This document shows, piece by piece, positions 41,782-50,096 of a stretch of 64,000 nt of DNA. The DNA is taken from assembly GCA_046263255.1 (NCBI GenBank), contig JBHELD010000031.1:1-64000 (forward strand), written 5' to 3'. Within the stretch, counting starts at the first letter, position 1. Each line of letters opens with the position of its first letter. The notes under the pieces were generated by a model, which saw nothing but the letters and a program-made list of their open reading frames with translations, was not told where the DNA came from and searched no databases. Made by a program: the position numbers and the translations under genes. The stretch comes from JALZEG01 sp046263255 (GTDB taxonomy: Bacteria; Actinomycetota; CADDZG01; WHSQ01).

Positions 41782-43503
41782 CTACTGGGCCGGCTCCTTC
41801 AGCGGGTCCGGCCACAGCTTCGGCGCGTAGATCACCGGCACCGTCACCGTCGTGCCGTCCTCCCCCCCGACGACCACCGAGACCTGGGCCCCTTGGGCGA
41901 AGACGGGAACCTTGTCCGGATGGCTCGACGCGATCACGAGGCGCAGCGTGTGGCCCTTCTCCACGAGGTGGGCCTGCGCCTGGCCGACGAGGTCGATCTT
42001 CATGACCTGGCCGGGGATGACGGGCTCCGGCTTGTCCGCTCCGTTGCGGAGCTCGGGGCTTACCGCGAACATCGACTGCCCGATGCGGTCCGGTCGCCCG
42101 TCGCTCACGTCGTAGAGCTGCGCGTTGACGTGCACGCGAGGGCTCGTCACCGACGTCACCAGGTGCATCTTCGGGACGCCCGCGATCAGGACGTCCTCGG
42201 GCAGCGGTGCCGTCTCGAACTCGACGCGGCCCGTGTTGAACTCCGACGAGAAGCCGCGCGGGTCCGCGACGTAGCTCAACGTCTGCTCCTCGGCCTCGTT
42301 CGCCGACAGGCCCATCGATCCGTCGCCGAGCGGGTGGAACGTCAGCTGCGCGTCGGGCCTCGGGGGCCACTGCGAGGCGGTGAAGACGCTCCCGTCGTTG
42401 AGGAAGACCTCCGCGGCGGGGCCGGTCGAGACCTTGCGGCCCTGCAGGTGCTTGTCGAACCACGCGTGCAGCGCGAGCGTCCAGTGGTCGCCGCGGCGGT
42501 TCGGGCAGCAGCCGGAGCCGTGGTCCCACTGCCCGATCCACGCCTTGTCGCCGGGGCGCCCGTTGCGGGCGATGAACCAGTCGCTGGCCGCGATACGAGC
42601 GGCGTTGTCGTTGACGCCGTGGATGATGAACATGGGGATCTTCGCGGCCGTCGCGCCCTTGCGGAAGTCGCGCTCGCGGTGCCAGTCGGTCTCGGCGCCG
42701 CTGAAGTAGGCCTCGCCGGTCACGGCGGCCGACTGCGTCATGCCGCACCCGAAGTACTGCATGCCCTCGCCGAAGTTGTCGCCGTAGCCCTGCGCCACGG
42801 GCGGGAGGTGGCGCTGGATCGCGAGCAGCTCGTAGGCGAACAGAGGCCCGGCCCACTGGAGGTAGTAGGGAACGCCGAGCTGGAACTCGTGGTGGTACAT
42901 CGCGGCCAGGCCGGCGCTGGGGACGATCGTGACGAGGTGCGGCGGCTTCTGCGCGGCCGCCATCTGCGGGGTCGACCCGACGTAGGAGTGGCCGGTCATC
43001 CCGACGCGGCCGTTCGACCACGGCTGCTTCGCCGCCCACTCGACGATCCCGTACGCGTCGGACTGGTCCTTCGGCCCCATGTGGTCGAGGCAGCCCTCGG
43101 ACCTGCCGGTCCCGCGGAGGTCGGCGAAAACGACGGCGTACCCGCGCGGGGCGAAGTACCCGGCCATCCCGTCCTCGGGCCCCGGCAGGATCCTCGTTCC
43201 CGACCGGTCGGCGCTCGTGCCGTGGTACGGGCTCAGCTCGAGGATCGTCCCGAAGCGGCCCTTGACGTCGGGCCGCACGACCTCGACGTACATGTGGACG
43301 CCGTCCTTCATCTCGACCATGTGGCTCTCGCGGACGGTCTTGTACCTCGGCTGCGAGAGGCCCTTCAGCTTGGTGTAGTCGGTCGGGCGGGCGGCCGAAG
43401 CGCCCGCCGGCTTCGCGGTGACGGCGACCGCGCCGGCCAGCGCGGAGGCGCCGGTGAGCAATGCGACCCCGAGTGCGGCCGCTCGCAGCGAGATCCCCTT
43501 CAT
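41782..43503 (-). CDS. Secreted CocE/NonD-type S15 hydrolase
   Basis: 573 residues with a signal peptide to about residue 36. The alpha/beta hydrolase shows FADLRGTGRSEG before the nucleophile Ser173 in GHSYVG, an acid in HGVNDNA and the catalytic His in WDHGSG. The last 180 residues form the galactose-binding-like C-terminal domain of the CocE family. It hydrolyses esters or Xaa-Pro bonds outside the cell; the exact substrate is unknown. The start is ATG 43503 with GGAGGG upstream. It is divergent from the pyruvate dehydrogenase gene, with 164 bp in between. Confidence 0.85.
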   Translation of the reverse strand: MKGISLRAAALGVALLTGASALAGAVAVTAKPAGASAARPTDYTKLKGLSQPRYKTVRESHMVEMKDGVHMYVEVVRPDVKGRFGTILELSPYHGTSADRSGTRILPGPEDGMAGYFAPRGYAVVFADLRGTGRSEGCLDHMGPKDQSDAYGIVEWAAKQPWSNGRVGMTGHSYVGSTPQMAAAQKPPHLVTIVPSAGLAAMYHHEFQLGVPYYLQWAGPLFAYELLAIQRHLPPVAQGYGDNFGEGMQYFGCGMTQSAAVTGEAYFSGAETDWHRERDFRKGATAAKIPMFIIHGVNDNAARIAASDWFIARNGRPGDKAWIGQWDHGSGCCPNRRGDHWTLALHAWFDKHLQGRKVSTGPAAEVFLNDGSVFTASQWPPRPDAQLTFHPLGDGSMGLSANEAEEQTLSYVADPRGFSSEFNTGRVEFETAPLPEDVLIAGVPKMHLVTSVTSPRVHVNAQLYDVSDGRPDRIGQSMFAVSPELRNGADKPEPVIPGQVMKIDLVGQAQAHLVEKGHTLRLVIASSHPDKVPVFAQGAQVSVVVGGEDGTTVTVPVIYAPKLWPDPLKEPAQ

Positions 43504-43600
43504 CCTCGGACCCTCCAGGAGCTCATAGGTGTAGAAGACGTCCGGCGGGGCGTCTTGGCGTCAGGGTTCGCCGCCCCCGGACGGTTCCCTCCGGGGCGCC

Positions 43601-43632
43601 TTGACCGCTTCGCGACCACCCGCGCTTACCCT
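43601..43632 (+). promoter_or_regulatory. Possible promoter of the aceE gene
   Basis: TTGACC at 43601-43606 and TACCCT at 43627-43632 resemble -35 and -10 boxes, but the 20-bp spacing is long. It lies about 36 bp upstream of the aceE start. Confidence 0.3.
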
Positions 43633-43667
43633 GGGTGGGCCGGCATTCAGACCCGAGGTGGGTGAGC

Positions 43668-46340
43668 ATGTACGACGCGTTCCGCAATCAGCTGCCCGAC
43701 ATAGATCCCGAAGAGACCGCGGAGTGGATCGACGCGCTGGACCAGCTGATCGACGCGTCCCCCGGACGGGCCCGGTTCCTGCTCCACAGGGTGCTGCTGC
43801 ACGCCCGGGCGCGCCAGATCGGGCTGCCGTCGATGGTGTCGACCGACTACATCAACACGATCTCGCCCGAGGAGGAGCCGTTCTTCCCCGGGAACGAGAA
43901 GGTCGAGCACCGCATCCGTCAGATCATCCGGTGGAACGCGGCGGTGATGGTGTCGCGCGCCAACAAGGCCTTCGACGGCATCGGCGGGCACATCTCGACG
44001 TACGCGTCGTCGGCCTCTCTCTACGAGGTCGGCTTCAACCACTTCTTCCGCGGAAAGGACGCGCCCGGAGGGGGAGACCAGGTCTTCATCCAGGGCCACG
44101 GCGCGCCGGGGATCTATGCCCGCGCGTACCTCGAAGGCCGGATCACCGAGGCCCAGATGGAGGCGTTCCGGCGCGAGGCGTTCGGCGGCGGGCTCTCGTC
44201 GTACCCGCACCCCCGTCTGATGCCGCGCTTCTGGGAGTTCCCGACGGTGTCGATGGGGCTCTCCCCGATGAACGCGATCTACCAGGCTCGCTTCAACCGC
44301 TATCTCCAGCACCGCGGGATCAAGGACACGTCGCGCCAGCGCGTGTGGGCGTTCACCGGCGACGGGGAGATGGACCAGCCTGAGTCGATGGCGGCGCTCT
44401 CGCTCGCCGCGCGCGAGGGCCTGGACAACCTGATCATGGTCGTGAACTGCAACCTGCAGCGCCTCGACGGCCCCGTGCGCGGCAACGGCAAGGTCATCCA
44501 GGAGCTCGAGTCGATCTTCCGCGGCGCGGGATGGCACGTGATCAAGGTGGTATGGGGCCGTGAGTGGGACGAGCTGCTCGAGCGCGACACCGACGGCGTT
44601 CTCGTCAACAAGATGAACTGCACGCTCGACGGGGACTTCCAGAAGTACGCCGTCGAGAGCGGCGACTACATCCGCAAGCACTTCTTCGGCCCGGACCCGC
44701 GGCTTCGCGAGATGGTCGCTCACCTGGCCGACGACGACCTCCGGCACTTGAAGCGCGGCGGCCACGACTACCGCAAGCTCTACGCCGCCTACCGCACCGC
44801 GGTCGAGCTGAAGGACGCGCCGGTCGTGATCCTCGCGAAGACGATCAAGGGCTGGACCCTCGGCCAGGCTTTCGAAGGCCGCAACGTCACGCACCAGATG
44901 AAGAAGCTGTCTGAGGAGGAGCTGCGGACGTTCCGCGACCGCCTCGACCTCCCGATCAAGGACGAGGACATCCGGGAGGGCGTCGCGCCGTACTACCACC
45001 CGGGCCCGGACTCGATCGAGATCGAGTACCTGCGCGACCAGCGCCGCAGGCTCGGCGGGTTCCTCCCGGAGCGGAGGGCGAAAGCGCGCCCGCTGCCGCT
45101 GCCGGAGAAGGACCTGTACGAGGAGTTCGCCGCAGGCTCGAAGCAGCCGGTGTCGACGACGATGGCGTTCGTGCGGCTGCTGCGCAAGCTCATGCGCGAC
45201 GAGCGGGTCGGCGAGCGCGTCGTTCCGATCATCCCGGACGAGGCCCGGACGTTCGGCATGGAGTCGCTGTTCCCGGAGTTCAAGATCTACGCCGCGCACG
45301 GCCAGCTCTACGAGCCGGTCGATGCCGAGCATCTGCTCGCGTACCGGGAGTCGCACCAGGGCCAGATCCTCGAGGAGGGCATCACCGAGGCCGGGTCGAT
45401 GGGCTCGTTCACGGCGGCGGGGACGTCGTACGCGACGCACGGCGAGGCGATGGTGCCGTTCTTCATCTTCTACTCGATGTTCGGCTTCCAGCGGATCGCC
45501 GACCAGGTGTGGTCGTTCGCCGACCAGCGCGGCAAGGGCTTCCTGCTCGGCGCGACCTACGGCCGCACGACTTTGAACGGCGAGGGCCTCCAGCACCAGG
45601 ACGGGCACACGCTGCTGATGTCGTCGACGAACCCGGCGTGTCTGTCGTACGACCCCGCGTTCGCGTACGAGACGGCGGCGATCGTGCGCGAGGGGCTGCG
45701 CCGGATGGTCGACAAGGGCGAGGACGTCTTCTACTACCTGACGCTCTACAACGAGAACTACGTGATGCCGCCGATGCCCGAGGGCGTGGAGGAGGGGATC
45801 GTCAAGGGCATCTACCGCTTCCGCGAGGCGCCGGGGGAGCGCAAGTTCAAGGCGCAGCTGTTCGGGTCGGGGTCGATCATGCAGCAGGCGCTCGAGGCGC
45901 AGAACACGCTCGCGAAGGACTGGGACGTCGCCGCGGACGTGTGGAGCGTGACGTCGTACCAGCAGCTGCGCGCCGACGCGCTCGAGACCGAGCGATGGAA
46001 CCGGCTGCACCCGGAGGAGCCGGCGCGCCAGCCGTACGTCGCGAGCGTGCTGGAGCAGACGGAGGGGCCGATCGTCGCGGTGTCGGACTCGATGAAGGCC
46101 GTGCCGGACCAGATCTCGCGCTGGATCGGGACGCGCTTCGTCCCGCTCGGGACCGACGGCTTCGGCCGCTCCGACCACCGGGAGGCGCTCCGCCGCTTCT
46201 TCGAGATAGACCCGGGCCACATCGTGGTCGCGACGCTGAGCGCCCTGGCGGAGGCGGGCGACGTGAAGCCCGAGAAGGTGACGGAGGCGATAAGGCGCTA
46301 CGAGATCAACCCCGACGGAGCCCCGCCGACGACGGTCTGA
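43668..46340 (+). CDS. aceE: Pyruvate dehydrogenase E1 component, homodimeric type
   Basis: 890 residues, the normal length of single-chain E1. The opening FRNQLPDIDPEETAEWIDALD and the internal GGHISTYASSASLYEVGFNHFFRG are diagnostic. The thiamine-diphosphate motif runs from GDGEMD (near residue 231) to NCNLQRLDGPVRGN. It decarboxylates pyruvate and passes the acetyl group to the E2 lipoyl domain, so it is a core metabolic enzyme. E2 and E3 genes are not adjacent, as is common in Actinobacteria. ATG 43668 is chosen over two upstream in-frame GTG codons because it gives the family's usual N-terminus. A response-regulator gene follows after 116 bp. Confidence 0.95.
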   Translation: MYDAFRNQLPDIDPEETAEWIDALDQLIDASPGRARFLLHRVLLHARARQIGLPSMVSTDYINTISPEEEPFFPGNEKVEHRIRQIIRWNAAVMVSRANKAFDGIGGHISTYASSASLYEVGFNHFFRGKDAPGGGDQVFIQGHGAPGIYARAYLEGRITEAQMEAFRREAFGGGLSSYPHPRLMPRFWEFPTVSMGLSPMNAIYQARFNRYLQHRGIKDTSRQRVWAFTGDGEMDQPESMAALSLAAREGLDNLIMVVNCNLQRLDGPVRGNGKVIQELESIFRGAGWHVIKVVWGREWDELLERDTDGVLVNKMNCTLDGDFQKYAVESGDYIRKHFFGPDPRLREMVAHLADDDLRHLKRGGHDYRKLYAAYRTAVELKDAPVVILAKTIKGWTLGQAFEGRNVTHQMKKLSEEELRTFRDRLDLPIKDEDIREGVAPYYHPGPDSIEIEYLRDQRRRLGGFLPERRAKARPLPLPEKDLYEEFAAGSKQPVSTTMAFVRLLRKLMRDERVGERVVPIIPDEARTFGMESLFPEFKIYAAHGQLYEPVDAEHLLAYRESHQGQILEEGITEAGSMGSFTAAGTSYATHGEAMVPFFIFYSMFGFQRIADQVWSFADQRGKGFLLGATYGRTTLNGEGLQHQDGHTLLMSSTNPACLSYDPAFAYETAAIVREGLRRMVDKGEDVFYYLTLYNENYVMPPMPEGVEEGIVKGIYRFREAPGERKFKAQLFGSGSIMQQALEAQNTLAKDWDVAADVWSVTSYQQLRADALETERWNRLHPEEPARQPYVASVLEQTEGPIVAVSDSMKAVPDQISRWIGTRFVPLGTDGFGRSDHREALRRFFEIDPGHIVVATLSALAEAGDVKPEKVTEAIRRYEINPDGAPPTTV

Positions 46341-46456
46341 TGCGCGCTCTCGATTTGCTCCCTTTCCTGCCCCCGCGCGGCCTTCGTCCCGGGTGGCCCG
46401 ACATTTAGCCACAAAGGGCTATTGAAGAGCCGCGGCCTCCGGCGCAGATTGGGAGC

Positions 46457-46813
46457 ATGGCGCAGAGACCGGTGGTGCTTCTCGTGGACGACGATCCCTC
46501 GATGCGCGAGCTCCTCGCGACGATGTTCTCGATGCACGGCGGCTTCCGGATCGGGGGCGTCGCCTGCGACGGGTTCGAGGGCGCGATGCTCGCCGCGGAG
46601 CTCGAGCCGGACCTCGTCGTGCTCGACTTCTTCATGCCGCGGTGGGACGGGAGCAAGGCCGCCGAGTTCATCCGCCAGCGCTGCCCGAACAGCAAGATCA
46701 TCGCCTTCTCGGCGGTGCTCCAGGAGCCCCCGGAGTGGGCGGACGACTTCCTGGTGAAGAACGACGTGATGGAGCTGATCGCGCTCGCCGAGCAGATGGC
46801 GCCGGCGGCCTAG
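46457..46813 (+). CDS. Single-domain response regulator (CheY-like receiver)
   Basis: 118 residues, a receiver domain only. The acidic pair Asp11/Asp12, the phospho-acceptor Asp57 (VVLDFFMP), Ser85 and Lys101 are all in place, so phosphorylation should work. There is no output domain. It may relay phosphate or act through protein contact. No kinase is adjacent; the orphan histidine kinase at 2.2-3.5 kb is a conceivable partner, but nothing in the sequence proves it. Confidence 0.88.
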   Translation: MAQRPVVLLVDDDPSMRELLATMFSMHGGFRIGGVACDGFEGAMLAAELEPDLVVLDFFMPRWDGSKAAEFIRQRCPNSKIIAFSAVLQEPPEWADDFLVKNDVMELIALAEQMAPAA

Positions 46814-46882
46814 CACTCCGCACGAGCTCGTCGTTTTCTCCCGCCGCACGGGAGCTTTCGACGACGTCGGGGCCCGGAGCTC

Positions 46883-48835
46883 CTAGAGGTCCAGCTCCAG
46901 CGGGGCCCACACGTTCTGCCCCGTCTTCGACGCGATCGACCGCAGCACGACCTTTCGCGCCGCGGTCGGACCCTGCAGCGACACGTGCCCGAACGCGTCG
47001 ATCAGCTTCATCGCACGGCTGCGGTCGACCACGTCGTCCGACGAGTGGACCGGCACCTGCGTCGCCTCGGTCGAGTCGATGCGGTCGGTGCCGGACGAGA
47101 CGAGCTCGACGAGGTCCTTGCCGCCGTTCGGGTTCGAGTGCCGGTTCACGTACTGCGCGTGCGCGTTGCCCGAGCACACGATCACGCGGCGCTGCGGCCC
47201 CTGAAGACCGAGGAAGAAGCTCACCAGCTCCCGGCGCTCGTCGGCGAAGCCCTCCTTCCACGAGCCGTCGCCGAGGCCCAACCCCCACAGCGGCATCGAC
47301 GAGAACACGACGAGCAGCTGCGCGTCCGACGCGCGCATCACGCCCTTCAGCCACGATTTCTGGTTCTCGCCCAGGAGGCTCCGGTGGGGGGCGGGGACCC
47401 GGTCCGGGTCGTCGGCGTGCACGTGGACGTCGACGAAGAACGCGTGCAGGTCGCCCTGGCGGATGGCGAAGTGACGCTCGCCGAGGTTGCCCGAGAGCTG
47501 GTCGAAGGCCGTGAGCGTGAAGGGCTTCACGTCGTCGCGGTACGCGTTGTCGGCTCCGTAGTCGTGGTCGTCCTGGAGGGCGATCCACTGCGACGTCTCG
47601 TGGAGCCGCGCCGTGGTCCGCCTGCCGAGCATGCGCGTCCAGCGGTCCTGGAAGGCGTCGGTGCGGAGCTCCATAGCTCCGCCCTCCGCGTCCTGCGGGT
47701 AGCCGAGGTCGCCCAGGTGGACGAAGAAGTTCGGGTTCATCGCCGCGGCGACCTCGAACGAGCGGCTGACGGGCCAGAAGTGCGTGCAGGACCCGAAGCC
47801 GAACGAGACGTCGGTTCCGGGTGCAGGGGTCCGCACCGCGTGAGCGCGGCTCCGGAGCCTGTCGCCCGACTTCGTCTTCGTCGCGACCCGCCAGTAGGTC
47901 GTGCGCCCGGGCTCCGGCGCGACTATCCACGCCTTGGCGACGCCGGGCTTCTTCAGGACCTCCTCGGCAGACACCGCGTAGTAGCGCCGCACGTCGGGGT
48001 CGGTGCCGACGTGGAAGACGACGTCGGCGGCGGGGACGTCGGTCTTCGCGACCAGGCGGACGAGGCCGTCCTGAACCCGGCCCGCGTAGGCGAACGACAG
48101 CGTAGGCGGAGTCTCCTTCACCGCCTGCGGCGACTCCACCCGCAGCTTCGCCACCTTCACCCGCGTCGCCTGCTCGCGCAGCGCGTCGTGCATGAAGACG
48201 AAGCCGAACGGTCCCGGCTTGTCGATGAGCTTGTCGGCCTCGCGGTCGGTCGCCTGCGTCGTCCACCCCCGCGGCTCGGTGGATCCCGCCCTCCAGACCT
48301 TCGCCTTCAACGTCACCGGGTTCGTGCCGGACACGCTCAGGCGCAGGAGGTAGCGCGTCCGGGCGTCGACCGAGAACGGGGCGCGGCTGACGATCTCCTC
48401 GCGGTTGATCGTGAAGCGGGAGATCGTGAGGCCGTCCGGGCCGAGGTAGGCGCCGTAGTAGTCGCCGTACCCGATGGCGCGCGCAACGAGCCCGAAGCGC
48501 GCGCCGGCGTTGTCCGCCGACATGGTCGCGACCGCGGAGGAGTCGAGCACGTCGTGGTCGAGGACCAGGACGGGGTTGGGCGCGAACTCGAGCGCCATCG
48601 CCTGCGGCGCGGGGAGGTCGTAGAACCCCTTCTTCTTCGCGATGCCCCAGGCGGAGCCGTAGCGCTGGTTGAACCACGGCTTGCCCCAGCCCCTGGAGCC
48701 GGAGCGCCGCTTGAACGAGTCGGAGAAGACGACGGTCGCCGCGCGCGCCTCGGCGGGCTTCAGCCGGAGGAGGGACGACCCGAGCGTCGCTGCGGAGACC
48801 GCGAGCCCGCGGCCGAGGAACTCACGCCTTTCCAC
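46883..48835 (-). CDS. Tat-exported PhoD-like phosphatase
   Basis: 650 residues. The N-terminus (ERREFLGRG) is a twin-arginine signal, so the enzyme is exported folded. Residues about 35-240 look like a lectin-type beta-sandwich, followed by a PhoD N-terminal Fn3-like domain. The metallophosphatase core has FGSCTHF, HLGDLGYP, QDDHDYGADN and SGNAHAQ, matching the PhoD calcium/iron phosphodiesterase/phosphomonoesterase group. It likely releases phosphate from organic esters outside the cell. The start is GTG 48835. The extra N-terminal sandwich is unusual for PhoD and may target the enzyme to a carbohydrate or surface. Confidence 0.82.
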   Translation of the reverse strand: MERREFLGRGLAVSAATLGSSLLRLKPAEARAATVVFSDSFKRRSGSRGWGKPWFNQRYGSAWGIAKKKGFYDLPAPQAMALEFAPNPVLVLDHDVLDSSAVATMSADNAGARFGLVARAIGYGDYYGAYLGPDGLTISRFTINREEIVSRAPFSVDARTRYLLRLSVSGTNPVTLKAKVWRAGSTEPRGWTTQATDREADKLIDKPGPFGFVFMHDALREQATRVKVAKLRVESPQAVKETPPTLSFAYAGRVQDGLVRLVAKTDVPAADVVFHVGTDPDVRRYYAVSAEEVLKKPGVAKAWIVAPEPGRTTYWRVATKTKSGDRLRSRAHAVRTPAPGTDVSFGFGSCTHFWPVSRSFEVAAAMNPNFFVHLGDLGYPQDAEGGAMELRTDAFQDRWTRMLGRRTTARLHETSQWIALQDDHDYGADNAYRDDVKPFTLTAFDQLSGNLGERHFAIRQGDLHAFFVDVHVHADDPDRVPAPHRSLLGENQKSWLKGVMRASDAQLLVVFSSMPLWGLGLGDGSWKEGFADERRELVSFFLGLQGPQRRVIVCSGNAHAQYVNRHSNPNGGKDLVELVSSGTDRIDSTEATQVPVHSSDDVVDRSRAMKLIDAFGHVSLQGPTAARKVVLRSIASKTGQNVWAPLELDL

Positions 48836-48895
48836 ACCGGGACTATCGGCGGTCGCGCCGGCCCGCTCAAGCGAGCCGAGCGACGTTTGCTCGTG

Positions 48896-50059
48896 TCAGG
48901 AGAGCCGCTCGATCAGCATCGCCATGCCCTGGCCCCCGCCGACGCACATCGTCTCGAGGCCGATCGTCTCGTCGCGGGTCTTCAGGTCGTTGAGGAGGGT
49001 GCACATGATCCGGGCCCCCGTCATGCCGTAGGGGTGCCCCAGCGCGATCGCGCCGCCGTTCGGGTTCAGCACCTCGCCGAAGGGGTCCACGCCGAGCTCG
49101 CGGCACACCGGCAGGACCTGCGCGGCGAACGCTTCGTTCAGCTCCATCACCTCGACGTCGTCGATCGACATCCCCGCCTGCTTCAGGACCTTGCGCACCG
49201 CCTCGATGGGGCCGACGCCCATGATCTCCGGCGCGACTCCCGACACCGACGAGGCGACGATCCGCGCTAGCGGCGTGATGCCGAGCTGGCGTGCCCGCTC
49301 GTCGCTCATCACGACGACGGCGGCGGCGCCGTCGTTGAGGGGGCAAGAGTTCCCCGCGGTCACGCCGCCGCCGGGCTTGAACGCCGGAGGCAGCGACGCC
49401 AGCTTCTCGAGCGTCGAGCTCGGGCGAGGACCGTCGTCGGCGGCGACCTCAGTCCCGCCGTCTTTGACGTACGGCGAGATCTCGCGCTCGAAGAAGCCAG
49501 ACCCCTGGGCCGCGACCGCGCGCTCCTGGGAGCGCTGCGCGAACCGGTCCATGTCCTCGCGCGACACGTCGTAGCGCTCGGCCACGTTCTCCGCGGTCAT
49601 GCCCATCGGGATGTAGACGTTCGCGATCGGGGCGTCGTCGCCGAAGAGCTTGGGGTGGATCTCGTCCATGTCCTTGGGGTAGCCGTCGACCTGTGAGATC
49701 GACTCGACGCCTCCGGCGACGAAAGCGTCGCCCTCGCCGGCCCTGATCGCGTGGAACGCCATGCGGATCGTCTGGAGGCTGGACGCGCAGAACCGGTTGA
49801 CGGTCGTGCCGGGCACGTGCTCGGGCAGCCCCGCTAGGAGCGCGACGCGCCGGCCGAGGTTCATGCCCTGCTTCTGCTCCGGGAAGCCGCAGCCGATCAT
49901 GACGTCGACCACCTCGCCGGGATCCAGCTCGGGGACCTTCGCGAGAGCAGCCGACACCGCGAACGCGGCGAGGTCGTCGGGCCGCACGTCGGCCAGCGAT
50001 CCCTTCTTGGCGCGCCCGATCGGCGTCCGGGCGGCGGCGACGATGACGGCTTGCGGCAT
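48896..50059 (-). CDS. Acetyl-CoA C-acyltransferase (thiolase)
   Basis: A 387-residue thiolase with the acyl-accepting Cys91 (NRFCASSL), His342 (NGGAIALGHPYG) and the base Cys372 (MCVGGGQG). All catalytic residues are present. It cleaves or forms beta-ketoacyl-CoA, in fatty-acid beta-oxidation or acetoacetyl-CoA metabolism. No hydroxyacyl-CoA dehydrogenase or crotonase is next to it, so the direction cannot be assigned. The start is ATG 50059. Confidence 0.92.
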   Translation of the reverse strand: MPQAVIVAAARTPIGRAKKGSLADVRPDDLAAFAVSAALAKVPELDPGEVVDVMIGCGFPEQKQGMNLGRRVALLAGLPEHVPGTTVNRFCASSLQTIRMAFHAIRAGEGDAFVAGGVESISQVDGYPKDMDEIHPKLFGDDAPIANVYIPMGMTAENVAERYDVSREDMDRFAQRSQERAVAAQGSGFFEREISPYVKDGGTEVAADDGPRPSSTLEKLASLPPAFKPGGGVTAGNSCPLNDGAAAVVVMSDERARQLGITPLARIVASSVSGVAPEIMGVGPIEAVRKVLKQAGMSIDDVEVMELNEAFAAQVLPVCRELGVDPFGEVLNPNGGAIALGHPYGMTGARIMCTLLNDLKTRDETIGLETMCVGGGQGMAMLIERLS

Positions 50060-50096
50060 GGGGGGCTCCTCGGGTAGGCGCTCTACCCGCGAGACC

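Noticed and set aside
43647..46412. 921-codon minus-strand frame opposite aceE
   Set aside because: AceE is unambiguous on the plus strand; this is a GC-skew shadow.
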